Below, in pieces: positions 1-10,868 of a stretch of 64,000 bases of DNA; within the stretch, counting starts at the first letter, position 1; every line of letters begins with the position of its first letter. Under the pieces are notes generated by a model. The model had not been told where the DNA came from and searched no databases. It worked only from the letters and a program-made list of their open reading frames with translations. The DNA is from Plasmodium coatneyi (Eukaryota > Apicomplexa > Aconoidasida > Haemosporida > Plasmodiidae), in assembly GCF_001680005.1 (NCBI RefSeq), contig NC_033568.1:620001-684000 (forward strand), in the 5' to 3' direction. Both the position numbers and the translations under genes were made by a program.

Positions 1-1668
1 TGACGTAGACAGTGCGAAAACATCTTCATTGTCTGTGCTCACACATCCTTCACTGGACGACGGGAGGCTTTCCCCTTGGCTGTTATGAGATACGGACAAG
101 CCGAGGAGGTCATCCCCATCCTTATCGTTTGAAAAATTAAAATCTTCTGAAACGAAGCTTTTATAATTAAGCAGATTTTGGCTGTCTCGGTTTTGAATCC
201 GTTTTTCCGCACTTTGGCTAGCTGCATCTACTTTTGCAAATGAGTTGGGTTCTTCCCCATTGCACAGTTCGTTTGTCACGCTATCGGAGAGCAACTCATC
301 CCTTGAGTAATTGAGGCTGTCACAAAAGGTGGGTTTCTCACGTCGCTTCTGGTGTCGCGTCTGCATCTGTGTCTCCTGTCGCTCCTCCCCCGAGTAGAAG
401 CCAAGCCTCTTTTTTATATTCATAATAATTGCCTTCACATTGTGCTCAGTCATCTTTTGGCCGAGCGCGGGTTCCCCCCTACTACGTAAACCCTTCTTGC
501 CACTACTACCAAGCCTACCGTTCCTGCTAAGCCTACCCTTGCTTGTCTCACGTACCTTTCCCTGCTGACCCTCCACAACACCCTGCATACGCTTGCACAG
601 ACTTGTATTTAAAATCTTACTATAGTTAATGAGCTTAATTTTTTTGTTGTGATTTGTGTATAAATTTTTTAGTGAGTCGAATAGATGCAGTTCCTTGTCT
701 TCCTCCAGTGAGTGCATTGTGTTGTCCACCTCAAGGGGGTGGTTGCCTACCGTCTGGTCAGTGTCCATCCGACTTGGACCGTCCCTAACCCCTGCGTCGA
801 AACTCACCTCAGTGGGGAAGTCTTCCCTGAGATGTTCCCCCAAATGGTTGCTTACCCCCTCCAACGGGTCGAAGTTCAAATTGAAGGAGGAAAAAAGGGA
901 CTCCCCGAAGATGTTATTACCTTGTTGGCTCACCCGTCCTGCAGGGTTGTCCTCATCGCTAGAAGAATCGACCCCCCCGCTAGACAGACGGTCCTGCTCC
1001 CCTGCAGTCTTTCCCCCCATGCTGCTCGTCGAAACGGATAAGCTTAACCTGTCCACGTTAAGGTAATTTTGCACGCGCCAATTTTTCACCTTACTTTCCT
1101 CTACAGTCACATATGCCCTTTCGTTAAATTCGTCTGTGTAATAATGCAAATCCTCGTGATCTCCTCCTTCTTCTACTCCTTCCATGTCCTGCAATCCGTT
1201 CGTAGAGAGTAACTCCTTCACTTTGCTGGTCGTGTCTCTCCCGCGTGTGTGCGCGTAGAGGTGATGCTCCTTGCGGGGCTTAGCGGCCGCTTTTTTCGCC
1301 GAGTTTTTTTTTTGCCTATTTGGTACGTGTTCATTCTTCACCTGGTCATTAAAACGGCTGCTCTTTGAATCTTCTTTCCTTTTCCTTTTGTTGTCTTTTT
1401 CTGTTTTTCCCCCTACACATTCGTGGCAGTTCGGGCGGTCGTTCCCCTCAGGGGGACTCTTCCCGTCTGTATCGCCACCCTCATCGGTGTGATATTCCTG
1501 ATTACCTTCCACAACGTGTGCAGCGCCATCATTATTGTTGGTCTGTTTCGTTTCCCCTTTTTGTCCCCTTTCATCACATGCAGCTAACTCCACCTTGCTG
1601 AACGTAAAGGGCAGGCTTTTAATAATATCGTCTTTAATGTCCCTGTGCATTTTCGTACCTGTGTACAT
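1..1668 (-). CDS. Conserved-type hypothetical protein, 3' end outside the window
   Basis: I do not recognise this protein. The minus strand is open for 556 codons from an ATG at 1668 to the window edge, with no stop in frame, and an in-frame TGA lies upstream at 1726-1728, so the start is at 1668 or at a second ATG six codons later. The protein is strongly hydrophilic, rich in Lys, Glu, Asp, Ser and Asn, and lacks any clear transmembrane segment, signal peptide or enzyme motif. A basic stretch follows near residue 90 (KRKRKEDSK). Base composition is more GC-rich than the flanking poly-A/T DNA, as expected for coding sequence here. It lies at the end of a row of minus-strand housekeeping genes, not in the pir island. 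It is probably a Plasmodium-specific nuclear or cytosolic protein, but that is only a guess from composition. Confidence 0.8.
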   Translation of the reverse strand, partial: MYTGTKMHRDIKDDIIKSLPFTFSKVELAACDERGQKGETKQTNNNDGAAHVVEGNQEYHTDEGGDTDGKSPPEGNDRPNCHECVGGKTEKDNKRKRKEDSKSSRFNDQVKNEHVPNRQKKNSAKKAAAKPRKEHHLYAHTRGRDTTSKVKELLSTNGLQDMEGVEEGGDHEDLHYYTDEFNERAYVTVEESKVKNWRVQNYLNVDRLSLSVSTSSMGGKTAGEQDRLSSGGVDSSSDEDNPAGRVSQQGNNIFGESLFSSFNLNFDPLEGVSNHLGEHLREDFPTEVSFDAGVRDGPSRMDTDQTVGNHPLEVDNTMHSLEEDKELHLFDSLKNLYTNHNKKIKLINYSKILNTSLCKRMQGVVEGQQGKVRETSKGRLSRNGRLGSSGKKGLRSRGEPALGQKMTEHNVKAIIMNIKKRLGFYSGEERQETQMQTRHQKRREKPTFCDSLNYSRDELLSDSVTNELCNGEEPNSFAKVDAASQSAEKRIQNRDSQNLLNYKSFVSEDFNFSNDKDGDDLLGLSVSHNSQGESLPSSSEGCVSTDNEDVFALSTS

Positions 1669-1938
1669 GTTGGTAGGGGTCTCTGTGTAGTGAGAGCGGG
1701 GTGACTTTCCTTCATCCGTTAACACTCAGCATGGGTGCGTACCTCGAGCGATTCACACAAGGCAGGAAGAACAAAACGGAGTGGCGGGAAAGTGCCACGC
1801 ATGCTCTGCTTGGCACCCGTTCGGCGGGACATGCCTTTACCTTAAAAAAAATACATAAAAAAAATACAAAAAAAATAAAATCCAATGCAATATGGTGTAA
1901 CTTAACGAATTAAAAGTACCCCTCGTTATATGCCCGTT

Positions 1939-2187
1939 TCATATTACCGTTTGCCCCTTCTCCACGTATGGTGCGCTTAAAATATACACACTGTTCGTGC
2001 GGAGCGTGGGATCCCCTCGGAAAATTCCCCTCAGTAAGGTGCTCGTCGGCTCCTCCACCTGCGCCGCCACCATCACCCTGTCACTGACCACTACTTCGAA
2101 CTTCCTCCCTGTGATGACCTCCTTTGATACGTTAAATTGGACATTAAAATGGCAACAGAGAAAAAAAAAAAAAAAAAAAAAAATCAC
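1939..2187 (-). other. Unassigned coding-like segment between two genes
   Basis: An 80-codon open stretch on the minus strand follows a long T tract and reads like real protein (for example KEVITGRKFEVVVSDRVMVA), with coding-like base composition. It has no ATG, so it could only be an internal or 3' exon. A possible donor GTAATA occurs at about 1957, but no phase-compatible acceptor joins it to the gene starting at 1668. The rest of 1669-2408 holds A tracts and no other convincing exon. It may be an unannotated exon, a transcribed leader, or chance. Confidence 0.25.
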
Positions 2188-2408
2188 ATGCGTAAATTTT
2201 AAATCGGTATAAAGTTAACTTAAAAAATATTCCCATGTGGAATTAACAAAAAAAAAAGGTATAATAGGGCTAAAAAACAATAAAAAAAAATGGTTCGTCG
2301 AGGGGAATACACACACACACGTATCCGCTCATGCGTACGTGCAGGAATGAATGGCTGATGAAACACCATACGTTGAATCCCTCCTCGGATAGAAGAATTC
2401 CGAGTGAG

Positions 2409-3898
2409 CTAAACCTTCCGACGCTGCTTCAGCGTGGGGTGCTTATCTGAGACTTCTTTCATTTCTTGTATCTCTCCCTGGGTAACCAACTCGGCTTCTT
2501 CCCCCACTGCGTTGTCTACCTCGCCCTTACCACCAGGCTCCTTCTTAAAGTACACCTTCTCATACAAGCCGTAGTTGCTGCCAGCGCTCTTCTGACTTCT
2601 CTTCAGATTTTCCACCTTCTCGTTTATAATTATAAAAATAATAACTTCCAGGATGAGGGTGACGTAGGAGAAGACAATTCCGCATATCAGTCTCTGCGGG
2701 AGGGGTAGCGTAGTAAAGGGCTAAAATGGAGGTGGCCCAACTAGGCGCAAGAACAACCATGCATGGATGGACAGGCGCACAGCTTACCGTCGTAAACTTG
2801 GTAAACCCTAACAGGAGGCTCCCGTAGTAGCCGCTCAAAAAGGTGAGGAATATACCCAGAATTAAATTTATCCCGTACCTAGAAAAAAGGGGGAGGAAGG
2901 GATGTATGTGAATACGCATGTGTACATATCGGGCGAGGAAAAAAACAACTCATTTGGAACGTGCCGACTGATCCTTACGGGTAGGTCTTCTTGTAATTCG
3001 AGAAGAAGTCATTTAAGTTGTTGGTTTTTCCGATCAACTTATTGTAGGCCTTCTCCTCCTTCAGCAGGTTCTTGAAGGACTTGCTGTTTTGGTTTATGTT
3101 TTCGTAGATGCCTCTATCTGCAGGGAGGGAATTAAGGAGGGGGAGACATTACGGCAAAGTGCAGTCAGTATGGGCTAACAAGTAGCAACACCGATGAATG
3201 GTCACACCGTTGAATGGCGCCTTACACGTTATGTAGGAAGTGCACATAACACTGTGGGCGTTGATTTTTTCCATGTTGTTGTGGGTACAATACAAGTTGT
3301 AAAAGTAGAGCAGAATATTGAGCGTGTCAATGTCGATGCTTTCCTGGTTGAGCAGAAGGTGGATGTTTTTCGTTTTTTGGAAAAACAAGTTGGTCGTTTT
3401 GTCGTTTATTTTACTGGAATAGAGTTCCTTGTTTTTGTAACACCAGTCTACGATATGGTCCCTGCTTTTTGTGAACGTCTTAAGGAAGCTTTTTATTTCT
3501 TCCGTGATTTCTACGTTTATAATTCTCTTCACGCAGACTTCATCTGTTGGTATATCGGTGGACGATCCGATTTGCGCACCGGTTGATTGGCCTTTGGACT
3601 GCCCACTCTCCTTCCCGTTTTGCGTTTCGTCCGTTTTTTCACCCGCCACACTACTTGGCTTCTCCTTGGGCACTCCTTTGGACTTGCCATGGGGAGTCAC
3701 TTCTCCTACATGAGCATCATCCTTTCCAGTGTCCACCACCTGGACAGCACCGCCCCCTTTTTTCTTCTCCTCCGTTGAAGTAACCGGGGGAGCTTGTTTG
3801 TCTTCCCCTTTCAGCTCGCTGCTATCCTTTTCCCCCGACTCACCATCTGCACTGTTGGCGCAGGAGTGGTCGTCCTTCTCACAAGAGTTGTTCACCAT
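2409..3898 (-). CDS. Vma12/TMEM199-like V-ATPase assembly factor, four exons
   Basis: Predicted exons run 3898-3226, 3117-2979, 2878-2788 and 2693-2409. All introns are GT-AG and all phases agree. The N-terminal half is acidic and disordered (Ser, Lys, Glu, Gly). A cytosolic helical region follows, with a YRGIYENI segment and KEEKAYNKLIG, then two hydrophobic helices (YGINLILGIFLTFLSGYYGS and a second ending IIFIIINEK) and a charged tail. This layout matches the Vma12 family, an ER membrane factor that helps assemble the V0 sector of the proton-pumping V-ATPase in other eukaryotes. The role here is inferred from family shape, not from catalytic residues. The start is uncertain: an in-frame ATG at 4123 would add 75 residues encoded across an A tract and a hydrophobic stretch, which looks more like leader DNA. 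The next gene downstream starts at 1668 on the same strand. Confidence 0.6.
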
Positions 3899-5568
3899 TT
3901 TTTCTTTTCCTCCCACTTGCGCTTGGCACTTGCAACTTGGCACTTGCAACTTGGCACTTGTGCTTTGCGCTCTGTCCTTTAAAATAATAAAAGTAAAAAC
4001 AAAGATAAAAGGAGCATGGAAATGGAAAGGGAAACGGAAATTCAAATGGAAGTGAAAATTTGCGTCATCCTTTTGTGTATACATAAATTTTTTTTTTTTT
4101 TTTTTTTTATCCTCTTCGCTCATTTATTTATTTCCCTCTTTAAAATTTGGCCCTTCCATTTTGCTAACCTTTTTTAAAAAGAATGTACCCAGCTTGGAAA
4201 AAAAAAAAAAAAAAAAGAAGAATTTTTTATTTTTTCCTCCTTAGTTTAGTCCTTTCTGCTTTAGCCTTTGCTTTAGTTTTACTTTTTTTTTTTTTTTTTT
4301 TTTTCCACCTGGCACGTTTATGCTGTTACGTGAGTGACCTTACGCACATGTACCTGCAAGAACGAAATGCAAAGAGTGACTATTCTCAACCCCCCAAAGG
4401 AGGCCTGAAGGCGTGTCCCGACAGTTTCCTGCGTGCACGGAAAGGAGGCATACCGTTTGGTCCAGCGGAAAAGTGTGAAGGTTGTGCCTTTTCCACGTCA
4501 AGCTGTTTTTTTCCCCACTTTTGCATGTGCTGCATTTCCCCCACTTTGGTGCAAAATAGTTGCTTCCCCATTTTAGCCCCTCTTTTGCTTGCTCCTTGTA
4601 GCTTCAGGAAAAATCGTGTGTGCTTTGTTTGAATCGATCGAGTTGCTGGAGAGCCAATCACGCAGGGGGAACAAAATAAAAGAAACAATGAGGCAAGGTT
4701 CCCCTTCCTCCTGCAACGGACGGAGTTTCCCCATCTGGACGAAATGTCAAAATGGTAGTCACCTGGGGAGTGTATCCCGCTTTTCTTTTTTTCCCTTCCT
4801 CCCCGTTGAATACTAAAAAAATGTGAGCAATTTCCCGTTTGCCATATCTACTCCCCCTGTTCACATGAAACGTACACGCTGGATGAACGAACCAATTAGC
4901 TGCGTTTTAAAAGTGTGCACACCTCACCACCGTTACACTCGAAAGAGGGAGACAAAAATGGGACAAAACATGTCCCCCACACATGGAAAAAAAAACAGCA
5001 AAGTTGATCTTTCACACATATGGAAAAATGAACAAATTGGAAAAGGCAGACACACATTTTTTAATACCTCTTCAGGTGAAACTGCATTTCTGCAACGTTT
5101 TTACCTGCACGGTCATACGGTAGAGCGGTCTTATAGTTTTAATCTCACCCGTTTTGGCTAGCTGTTTGGCGCATTAACGGCAAAAAAAAAAAAAAAAAAA
5201 AAAAAAAAACACCAGTTTTGATAAAATGATTAAAAAAGTAGCTAGCCAATTTTTCAATAACCCGAAGGGGTAGTAATACTTCTCTCCCCTTCTCGCTCAA
5301 ATCGTCCTATGACATGCACCTCCTCGATCAACATAAAGGGGGAAAAATCAATAACAGATACATTTGCAAACTTAGTCAAGTTGCTTCGAAGGAGATATTC
5401 GTGCGGGCACACTGCCTTTTAAACCATTTTGCCGCAAGGATGTTTCTTCAAACGTGGACACAGTAGGTGGGTATGTCTGCGTGGGGGTCATAACTGAGTT
5501 TAGCCGGAGCGGCACTGTGAAGCGCCACTCCTCAGACTTAAATACGAGAATGCTTCAAGGAGAAGACA
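3899..5568. other. Intergenic region with long A/T tracts
   Basis: This stretch holds no gene I can support. It contains homopolymer tracts (T runs near 4090 and 4290, an A run near 5181-5210) and short open frames on both strands without good starts or splice sites. It separates the Vma12-like gene from the 3' end of the RIIa-domain gene and should contain the promoter of the former. Confidence 0.5.
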
Positions 5569-6224
5569 TCACGCCCTTCCAAGCATGCCACGCAGACGTT
5601 GCGCGACGCTCTGCCGCAACTGCGGGTGCGTGAAGTAGCAGGCAGCGAATTCATAAATATCGTCCGGCTTCTCCTTAAGCAGATCACACACAAAAATGTG
5701 AATGAGGTATTTTAAAATTTTATTTTTTTTCAAATAAACTTCATTCTGTAAAACCTTTTTTATTTTAAAGTGGTTGACTTTTTCTTTCTGTTCCTCGGAC
5801 AAGTCAAAGAGGGTGATTATTTTTTTGTGTTCTCTTTCCTCGTTCACTTCCTTCTCGAAGGTGATTTCGTCGCGAGGGCCTGACAAAGGGGAGGGAAGAA
5901 TTGAGAGAAGGTACTCAGTTTTGGGGGAGTTTTTTCCCGTTCGTATTAGCATTGCGTCTACCTCACCGCTTTGCACGTTTTACCTCCCTCCCCTGCTTCT
6001 CCACATTCCCCCGCGGGCCGCCTGCTCAAGTCGTTGGTTAAAAAGTACGAGGGCTCTATCTTCTGGAAGTCCAGCACGGAGTGCGTGAAGTTTGCATTCA
6101 GAGACGTGGGGAAGTTTACTAGCCTCCTGTGGGGTTCATTTGGTAACTCTTCACCCAGGTCTTTCCGTCCATTACTCTCCCGGCGTCTAAAATTTAAGAG
6201 GTGGAAATCCTCTTCCTGGAACAT
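5569..6224 (-). CDS. RIIa-domain (DPY-30-like dimerisation) protein, two exons
   Basis: Exon 1 runs 6224-5984 and exon 2 runs 5879-5569. The intron uses GTAAAA and a TTTGTCAG acceptor, and the split Gly codon restores the frame, giving 183 residues. The C-terminal part carries the RIIa signature: ILKYLIHIFVCDLL, then KEKPDDIYEFAACYF, two helices of the kind that dimerise and dock anchoring proteins in the regulatory subunit of cAMP-dependent kinase and in flagellar radial-spoke and DPY-30 proteins. The N-terminal part has no recognised domain. In apicomplexans such proteins often belong to the flagellar or cytoskeletal anchoring set, but that role is inference. There is no signal peptide or membrane helix. 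The preceding in-frame ATG at 6224 is a natural start. It lies between two other minus-strand housekeeping genes. Confidence 0.7.
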
Positions 6225-6933
6225 TTTTCCTTTTCACGTGTGGGGGATTGTGTGCAAGTGGTAGACAAGTACGTGGCTGTTCAGGAGGGCGTAAAAATGA
6301 ATAAAAAAGAAAAAGAAGATATATGGTCATGGCATGCTCTTCATTTTATTTTCCCCCATGACGATCTTCCAAAAGGGGCGACTTCGGAGGGGGCATTTTT
6401 TCCATCCGCGGTGAAAAAAAAAAAAAAAAAAAAAGGTGCGAATGACGCGATGCAAGGAAGTCCAGGCGGTCCTGCAGACCTCTTTTAACGGGCCAAAAGG
6501 GACGGCCGATGGAGAGGGAAAAGGAAGCTCAGTTTATATTTTTCACAGCGAGGCGAATTTAAAAAATTAAGCTTGAGGACAAGTTGAAAGTGGGGAGGGG
6601 AGATCACACAAAAAGGGACAAAATAAGTAGTAATCATCGTAGTGGTAATCATGGTGGGTAATGCACACCGGTCAAATCAGCCTCGAATGTGCCCACCAAC
6701 TGGGGATTGCCCATCAGAAAAGAACAAAAAAAAAAAAATTAAAAAAATGCCAAAGGGAGCATGAAGACACACACAATTTGGGGTGTACAAAAAAAAAGAA
6801 AAAAAAATTAAAAAATGCCCCAAAAAGGTTATCTATCATCATGTTGGTAAGTCGAACGGATGTGGCGGTGCAGGGAGGAGGACACTAATCAATCATTCAT
6901 GCTGCTCACTTGGACCAGTAATATTCACCGTTG
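6225..6933. other. Intergenic region, A-rich
   Basis: This gap between the helicase stop and the RIIa gene start holds several A tracts (about 6415-6433, 6725-6745 and 6788-6810) and no supported gene. It should contain the helicase 3' end signal and the RIIa-gene promoter, but no specific motif stands out. Confidence 0.45.
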
Positions 6934-9792
6934 CTACGCCTCGTTCTTGCGCTTGACCCGCCTGAATTTCCCCTCGTGCGCGGTTCTGTCCTCCTCCAAA
7001 GTGACTTTACACTCCTTAAAGTTTTCAAGAAACTTCCTCAAAAAACTGGAGATGATCCACTCATCCAGTCGGTCAAAAAAGGAAATTAAAATATGCATGT
7101 ACATGTATATGTGTTGCAAAACGGTCTGAAACACATCCTTCGTTATTCTAAAAAGGGAGCATAGAACGGAACACGTTGTCCCCTTCATGTAGAGGAAGAG
7201 AAAAATGGACAAATACAACTTGTTGTGTTTCCTCTCCAATTTATCATCGTCAAAAAATTTCTTCTTCTTTTTTCCCAAAAAAAAATTATTCTGATTTTTC
7301 AAAGAGAGCATATTAATAATATCACTGTCAAATTGTAGAACGTGAAAAATGATATGTTTTGTATAATTGTCTGAACACATCATGGTGATGAGATTTTTCA
7401 AAAAAGGGAGGTAGTAGGAAAAAGAAGCTATATTCAAATTATGTGGGGAGCAAATATAGCACAGATGAAAGCTGTAATTGAAAAGGTACAACCGGTCATA
7501 CTTCTTCACTTCAGATAACAATTCATACCCGATGGATACACTGAAATTGCTTATACAGAGAGATTTTAAAAATTTGGTGGGGCGGAATTTCCTTCCGTTC
7601 TTTTCCACCTGAATGCACTTGTGACGGATGAGCACATTTATGACGCCGTGTATTTGCTCCTTCTTCGCTTCGTAAAAGATGCGTTCATAGGGGGTGAAGT
7701 TTTCTTCGTCCACTTCGAGGGGGAAACAACTCTCCACCTCCGCGTTTGTGGAGCGGAGAAGCTCATTCTGGGGGGTATTCCCAGCAGATTGTCGAGCCGA
7801 CTGACCAACCGATTGACCAACCGACTGACGGGGGGAAGAAGCCTTCGGCGGAAATTCCTTCGGCGGAAATTCCTTCGGCGGCACCGCCCTCGAGAGGGCC
7901 ACCTCGGCAAAGCAGAGCGAGAAAGACAGCATGGCAACCACATCCCTCACAGACACGGGGCGTTCATCCAGCAGACAGAGAAACTCAACTATGTACTTTT
8001 CCATTGCGTCGAGTGAAGCCCCATCGTTTATGTTCATGGTGCTGGTAATGTTCGTGCAGTTCTCCTGAAATATTTCGAGAATCTTTTTTTCATGCTTCTT
8101 TTCCACGAGGAGGAAGGAGTCCCCCTTGTTCTGCCTCGCCGCCCTGCCGATCATCTGCTTATACTGTGTCACGCTTAGAAAATTCTGCGCGATGAAGGGG
8201 GACGATATTAGAACCCGATCCACAAACAGGTTCAACCCAACGGAGAGAGTCGACGTGCAGGTGAGCAGGAAGAGCGTCTTCTCCTTGTAGGCCACCTCAA
8301 TTAACCGCTTAATAGAATTTGCAATGTCGCTGTAGTAGTAGCAGATCCCGTTAGACACCAACCTGCTCATGCTACTGTATGCGTATTCATCCAGTTGGCG
8401 AATTTTTTCATTCAGTTTATCCCTTTCCAGTTGCACTTCCCTCGGTGTATCATCCACAGGGAAGGCACTAAAGTACTGATTAATCAACCTCACATAAACT
8501 TCGCAATTCTTCCTCGTCGAGCAGAAGATAAGGGTGTTCAACTTATTCACTCGACTGTGTAGGGAGAAAAAGAGAAGCGAATTGATCAGGTTGTTGTTCA
8601 GGGAGAGGTTCCTCACCTTCAGAAAATGAGCAATGTTATTTCTCGTATTTTGGTAGAACGTAGTTACATCTTCGCTCAGGTTGCACCTCTTGAAGTTGCC
8701 AACATTTCCTACATTGTACACGCATCGTAACTTCCCTTCATTAGACTTATCCTCCCAGGTTTCATAAAAATCATGCACATTGCAGAGGTAGGAAAAGGGA
8801 CACCCTTCCTTCTCCTTTCGATACACACCACAGTTGCAAATGTAATGCTCTGTTATCTCCTGGGGACGTCTATAAGGCGAAACATATATTTTCGCGTTCA
8901 TCCATTTTTTCAACGTGGGGAAATTATTAATAGTGCCACTCATGCAAATGACCTTTATCTTTGCTTGCTTTCTATTCAGGAACAAAATTTTTGAAATAAT
9001 ATTCTCGATGTATATTCCTCTTCCCTTTTCGCTGATCAGGTGGAACTCGTCTATCACGACGATGTAGTTCTGGGGGGAGTGTTTCCCCGGGGTGCTACTA
9101 ACCCCTTGGGGTGACCATTTGTCTACACCCATCTGACGATCAATCTGACGATCCATCTGATGATCCATCTGATGATCCGTCTGACTGTCCGCCCCCTCCT
9201 GTTGACCCTCCAAATAATTCCTGTTCAGAAAATTGTTCATCCTCTCGTAGGTACACAACACGATGTCATTTTCCGAAAACGCACTACCCACTTTTATGTT
9301 CGTCCCGCTGCACAGCTTCTGGAAATAACTCATCTTCTCATTTATTAGCGAATTTAGCGGAAATAAAAAAAAAGTCTTTTCCGTTCTGTGCATCTGCTCG
9401 AAGGCAAAAATTTCAGCAACAAGCGTTTTACCACCTGACGTTGGAGCCACGAAAATGAAACTTTCCCCTTCATTCCATTTAACCGTTTTTAGCTGATTTA
9501 GACATTCTGCCTGCCACGGATATAACTCCTTTATGTTTTCCCTTTCGTAGTTTTCTACGATGGCTCTATTTATACAATACGCGTTTAACTGTTGGTAGTT
9601 GCCCTGCGGGGTGCTCCCCAAATGGTCTCCTCCCCCATGTTGCCTACTCAAGGGGGGCCTACACCCCTGCTGGCTACCATGCTGCTTGTTTACCTTGCTT
9701 TCCGTCTTCCTCACTTTCCCGTGGTCGCTGATTTCATGGCTACCTTTCTTGTCTAGCAGATTTTGGAGGTGTGTGATCCAATTCACGTTCAT
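6934..9792 (-). CDS. HELQ/POLQ-type superfamily 2 DNA helicase, single exon
   Basis: This is an uninterrupted 952-residue frame from an ATG at 9792. Helicase motifs appear in order: YPWQAECL (about residue 91), Walker A APTSGGKT (116-123), Walker B DEFH (248-251), SGT (285-287), a TSTLSVGLN segment and QMIGRAARQ (near 580). The SGGKT loop and the order of motifs point to the Ski2-like branch of HELQ/Hel308 and the helicase half of DNA polymerase theta, which act at stalled forks and in double-strand break repair. No polymerase domain follows, so HELQ-like is the better fit. The last box reads GRAAR where most relatives have GRAGR. Two low-complexity inserts occur: short DHQM/DRQI repeats near 206-221, and a Pro/Lys and Gln/Ser stretch between the two helicase lobes and the C-terminal region. 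It is the last core gene before the pir island. Confidence 0.8.
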   Translation of the reverse strand: MNVNWITHLQNLLDKKGSHEISDHGKVRKTESKVNKQHGSQQGCRPPLSRQHGGGDHLGSTPQGNYQQLNAYCINRAIVENYERENIKELYPWQAECLNQLKTVKWNEGESFIFVAPTSGGKTLVAEIFAFEQMHRTEKTFFLFPLNSLINEKMSYFQKLCSGTNIKVGSAFSENDIVLCTYERMNNFLNRNYLEGQQEGADSQTDHQMDHQMDRQIDRQMGVDKWSPQGVSSTPGKHSPQNYIVVIDEFHLISEKGRGIYIENIISKILFLNRKQAKIKVICMSGTINNFPTLKKWMNAKIYVSPYRRPQEITEHYICNCGVYRKEKEGCPFSYLCNVHDFYETWEDKSNEGKLRCVYNVGNVGNFKRCNLSEDVTTFYQNTRNNIAHFLKVRNLSLNNNLINSLLFFSLHSRVNKLNTLIFCSTRKNCEVYVRLINQYFSAFPVDDTPREVQLERDKLNEKIRQLDEYAYSSMSRLVSNGICYYYSDIANSIKRLIEVAYKEKTLFLLTCTSTLSVGLNLFVDRVLISSPFIAQNFLSVTQYKQMIGRAARQNKGDSFLLVEKKHEKKILEIFQENCTNITSTMNINDGASLDAMEKYIVEFLCLLDERPVSVRDVVAMLSFSLCFAEVALSRAVPPKEFPPKEFPPKASSPRQSVGQSVGQSARQSAGNTPQNELLRSTNAEVESCFPLEVDEENFTPYERIFYEAKKEQIHGVINVLIRHKCIQVEKNGRKFRPTKFLKSLCISNFSVSIGYELLSEVKKYDRLYLFNYSFHLCYICSPHNLNIASFSYYLPFLKNLITMMCSDNYTKHIIFHVLQFDSDIINMLSLKNQNNFFLGKKKKKFFDDDKLERKHNKLYLSIFLFLYMKGTTCSVLCSLFRITKDVFQTVLQHIYMYMHILISFFDRLDEWIISSFLRKFLENFKECKVTLEEDRTAHEGKFRRVKRKNEA

Positions 9793-10223
9793 TTAGGGGA
9801 AATGTTCAGGGTGACGTGGGTCTGCTGCTTATGCGTGTGTGTATTCTGTGTGCATGGGTTTATATATGCCGACACGTACGTACCTCGGCGAATTTGACTT
9901 GTGCGCTCGGTCAGTTGGTTGGTTGATTGGTTGGTCAGTTGAACGCTTGCCTATTCGGCCTTCTGACCCTTCGCTCATTTGCGCGCGTGGCCCCTTCGCG
10001 CCGTGGCGGGCCCGAGAGCGACTAAACTACATTGCAAGTCCGATATTAGGTCACTAAGGCGCCCCTAAGAAAAAAATACTTACCCATTTGCGCTGTATAC
10101 ATTTGTATCTCTGCGCAGAGGAGTTTTTTTTTTTTTTCTTCTTCTTCTTCGTTCTTTTATTGTTTATTTTTCTTGTTTTTTTTATTTTTTTTTTTTCTAT
10201 GAGCAAAATACATTTTCTTCTTT

Positions 10224-10254
<31 letters not shown>

Positions 10255-10868
10255 TTCCTTTTAGCCTTATTCTTATTATTCTTTTTTTTGTGCACGATGA
10301 GTAAGGCGTTTGGAAGGCTACAAAGCGTTTTGAGAATAAATAAGGGGAAAGACAGAATTGGAGAAAAAAAAAATGGGTGAAAAGAAAAAGTGAAAAAAAG
10401 ATAAGAAGATTCTTCCTTGCTGTGGGCACCTTACGTATTTCGATCTTAACGAATACCCTTTCCCCGCGGCAACTCCTCCCCGACTACCTACAAAGAAGAA
10501 GGGTGGCCCTTTCACCAAAAGGAATTCATCTTAACTTTGACGGTTGAATTTTATGAATGTGCAAAAAAGAAAAAGGAATGGGAGTATCCTGCGCACAGTT
10601 TTGTATATATATTCTTTACGGTATGCGCACATACTTCACAAACAAAGGGTTCGTTCCGTTTCTAAGACAATCACGTGTGACTGATATAAACAGAATAGAA
10701 CGGGAAAAAAAAAAAAAAAAAAAAAAATGAAGGGAAGAAATGCAAAGAAAGACAAGAAAGTAAAAAGAAGGGGGGAAAAAAAAGGGAAAATGTCATTTTT
10801 TTCCTATACTGTGTGAACCTCGCTCTCATTTATGATCCCTAAGGGGGTAAGTTTTCCTTTTTCACGTG
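9793..10868. other. Boundary between core genes and pir island
   Basis: This 1.1 kb spacer contains T and A tracts (10125-10200, 10225-10255, 10705-10728) and no supported gene. The upstream part should hold the helicase promoter; the right end is the 3' flank of the first pir gene. There is no telomere-like repeat at the boundary itself. Confidence 0.5.

Noticed and set aside
656..1601. Plus-strand open frames of 73-136 codons
   Set aside because: They lie antisense to the long minus-strand frame 1-1668 and are its shadows.
4183..5161. Several open frames on both strands between the Vma12-like and RIIa genes
   Set aside because: They cross homopolymer tracts, lack good starts or splice sites and show no domain or coding-like composition.
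7621..9796. Plus-strand frames across the helicase
   Set aside because: They are antisense shadows of the 952-residue helicase frame.
10157..10518. Lys- and Phe-rich minus-strand frames
   Set aside because: They arise from T and A tracts and have no protein-like pattern.
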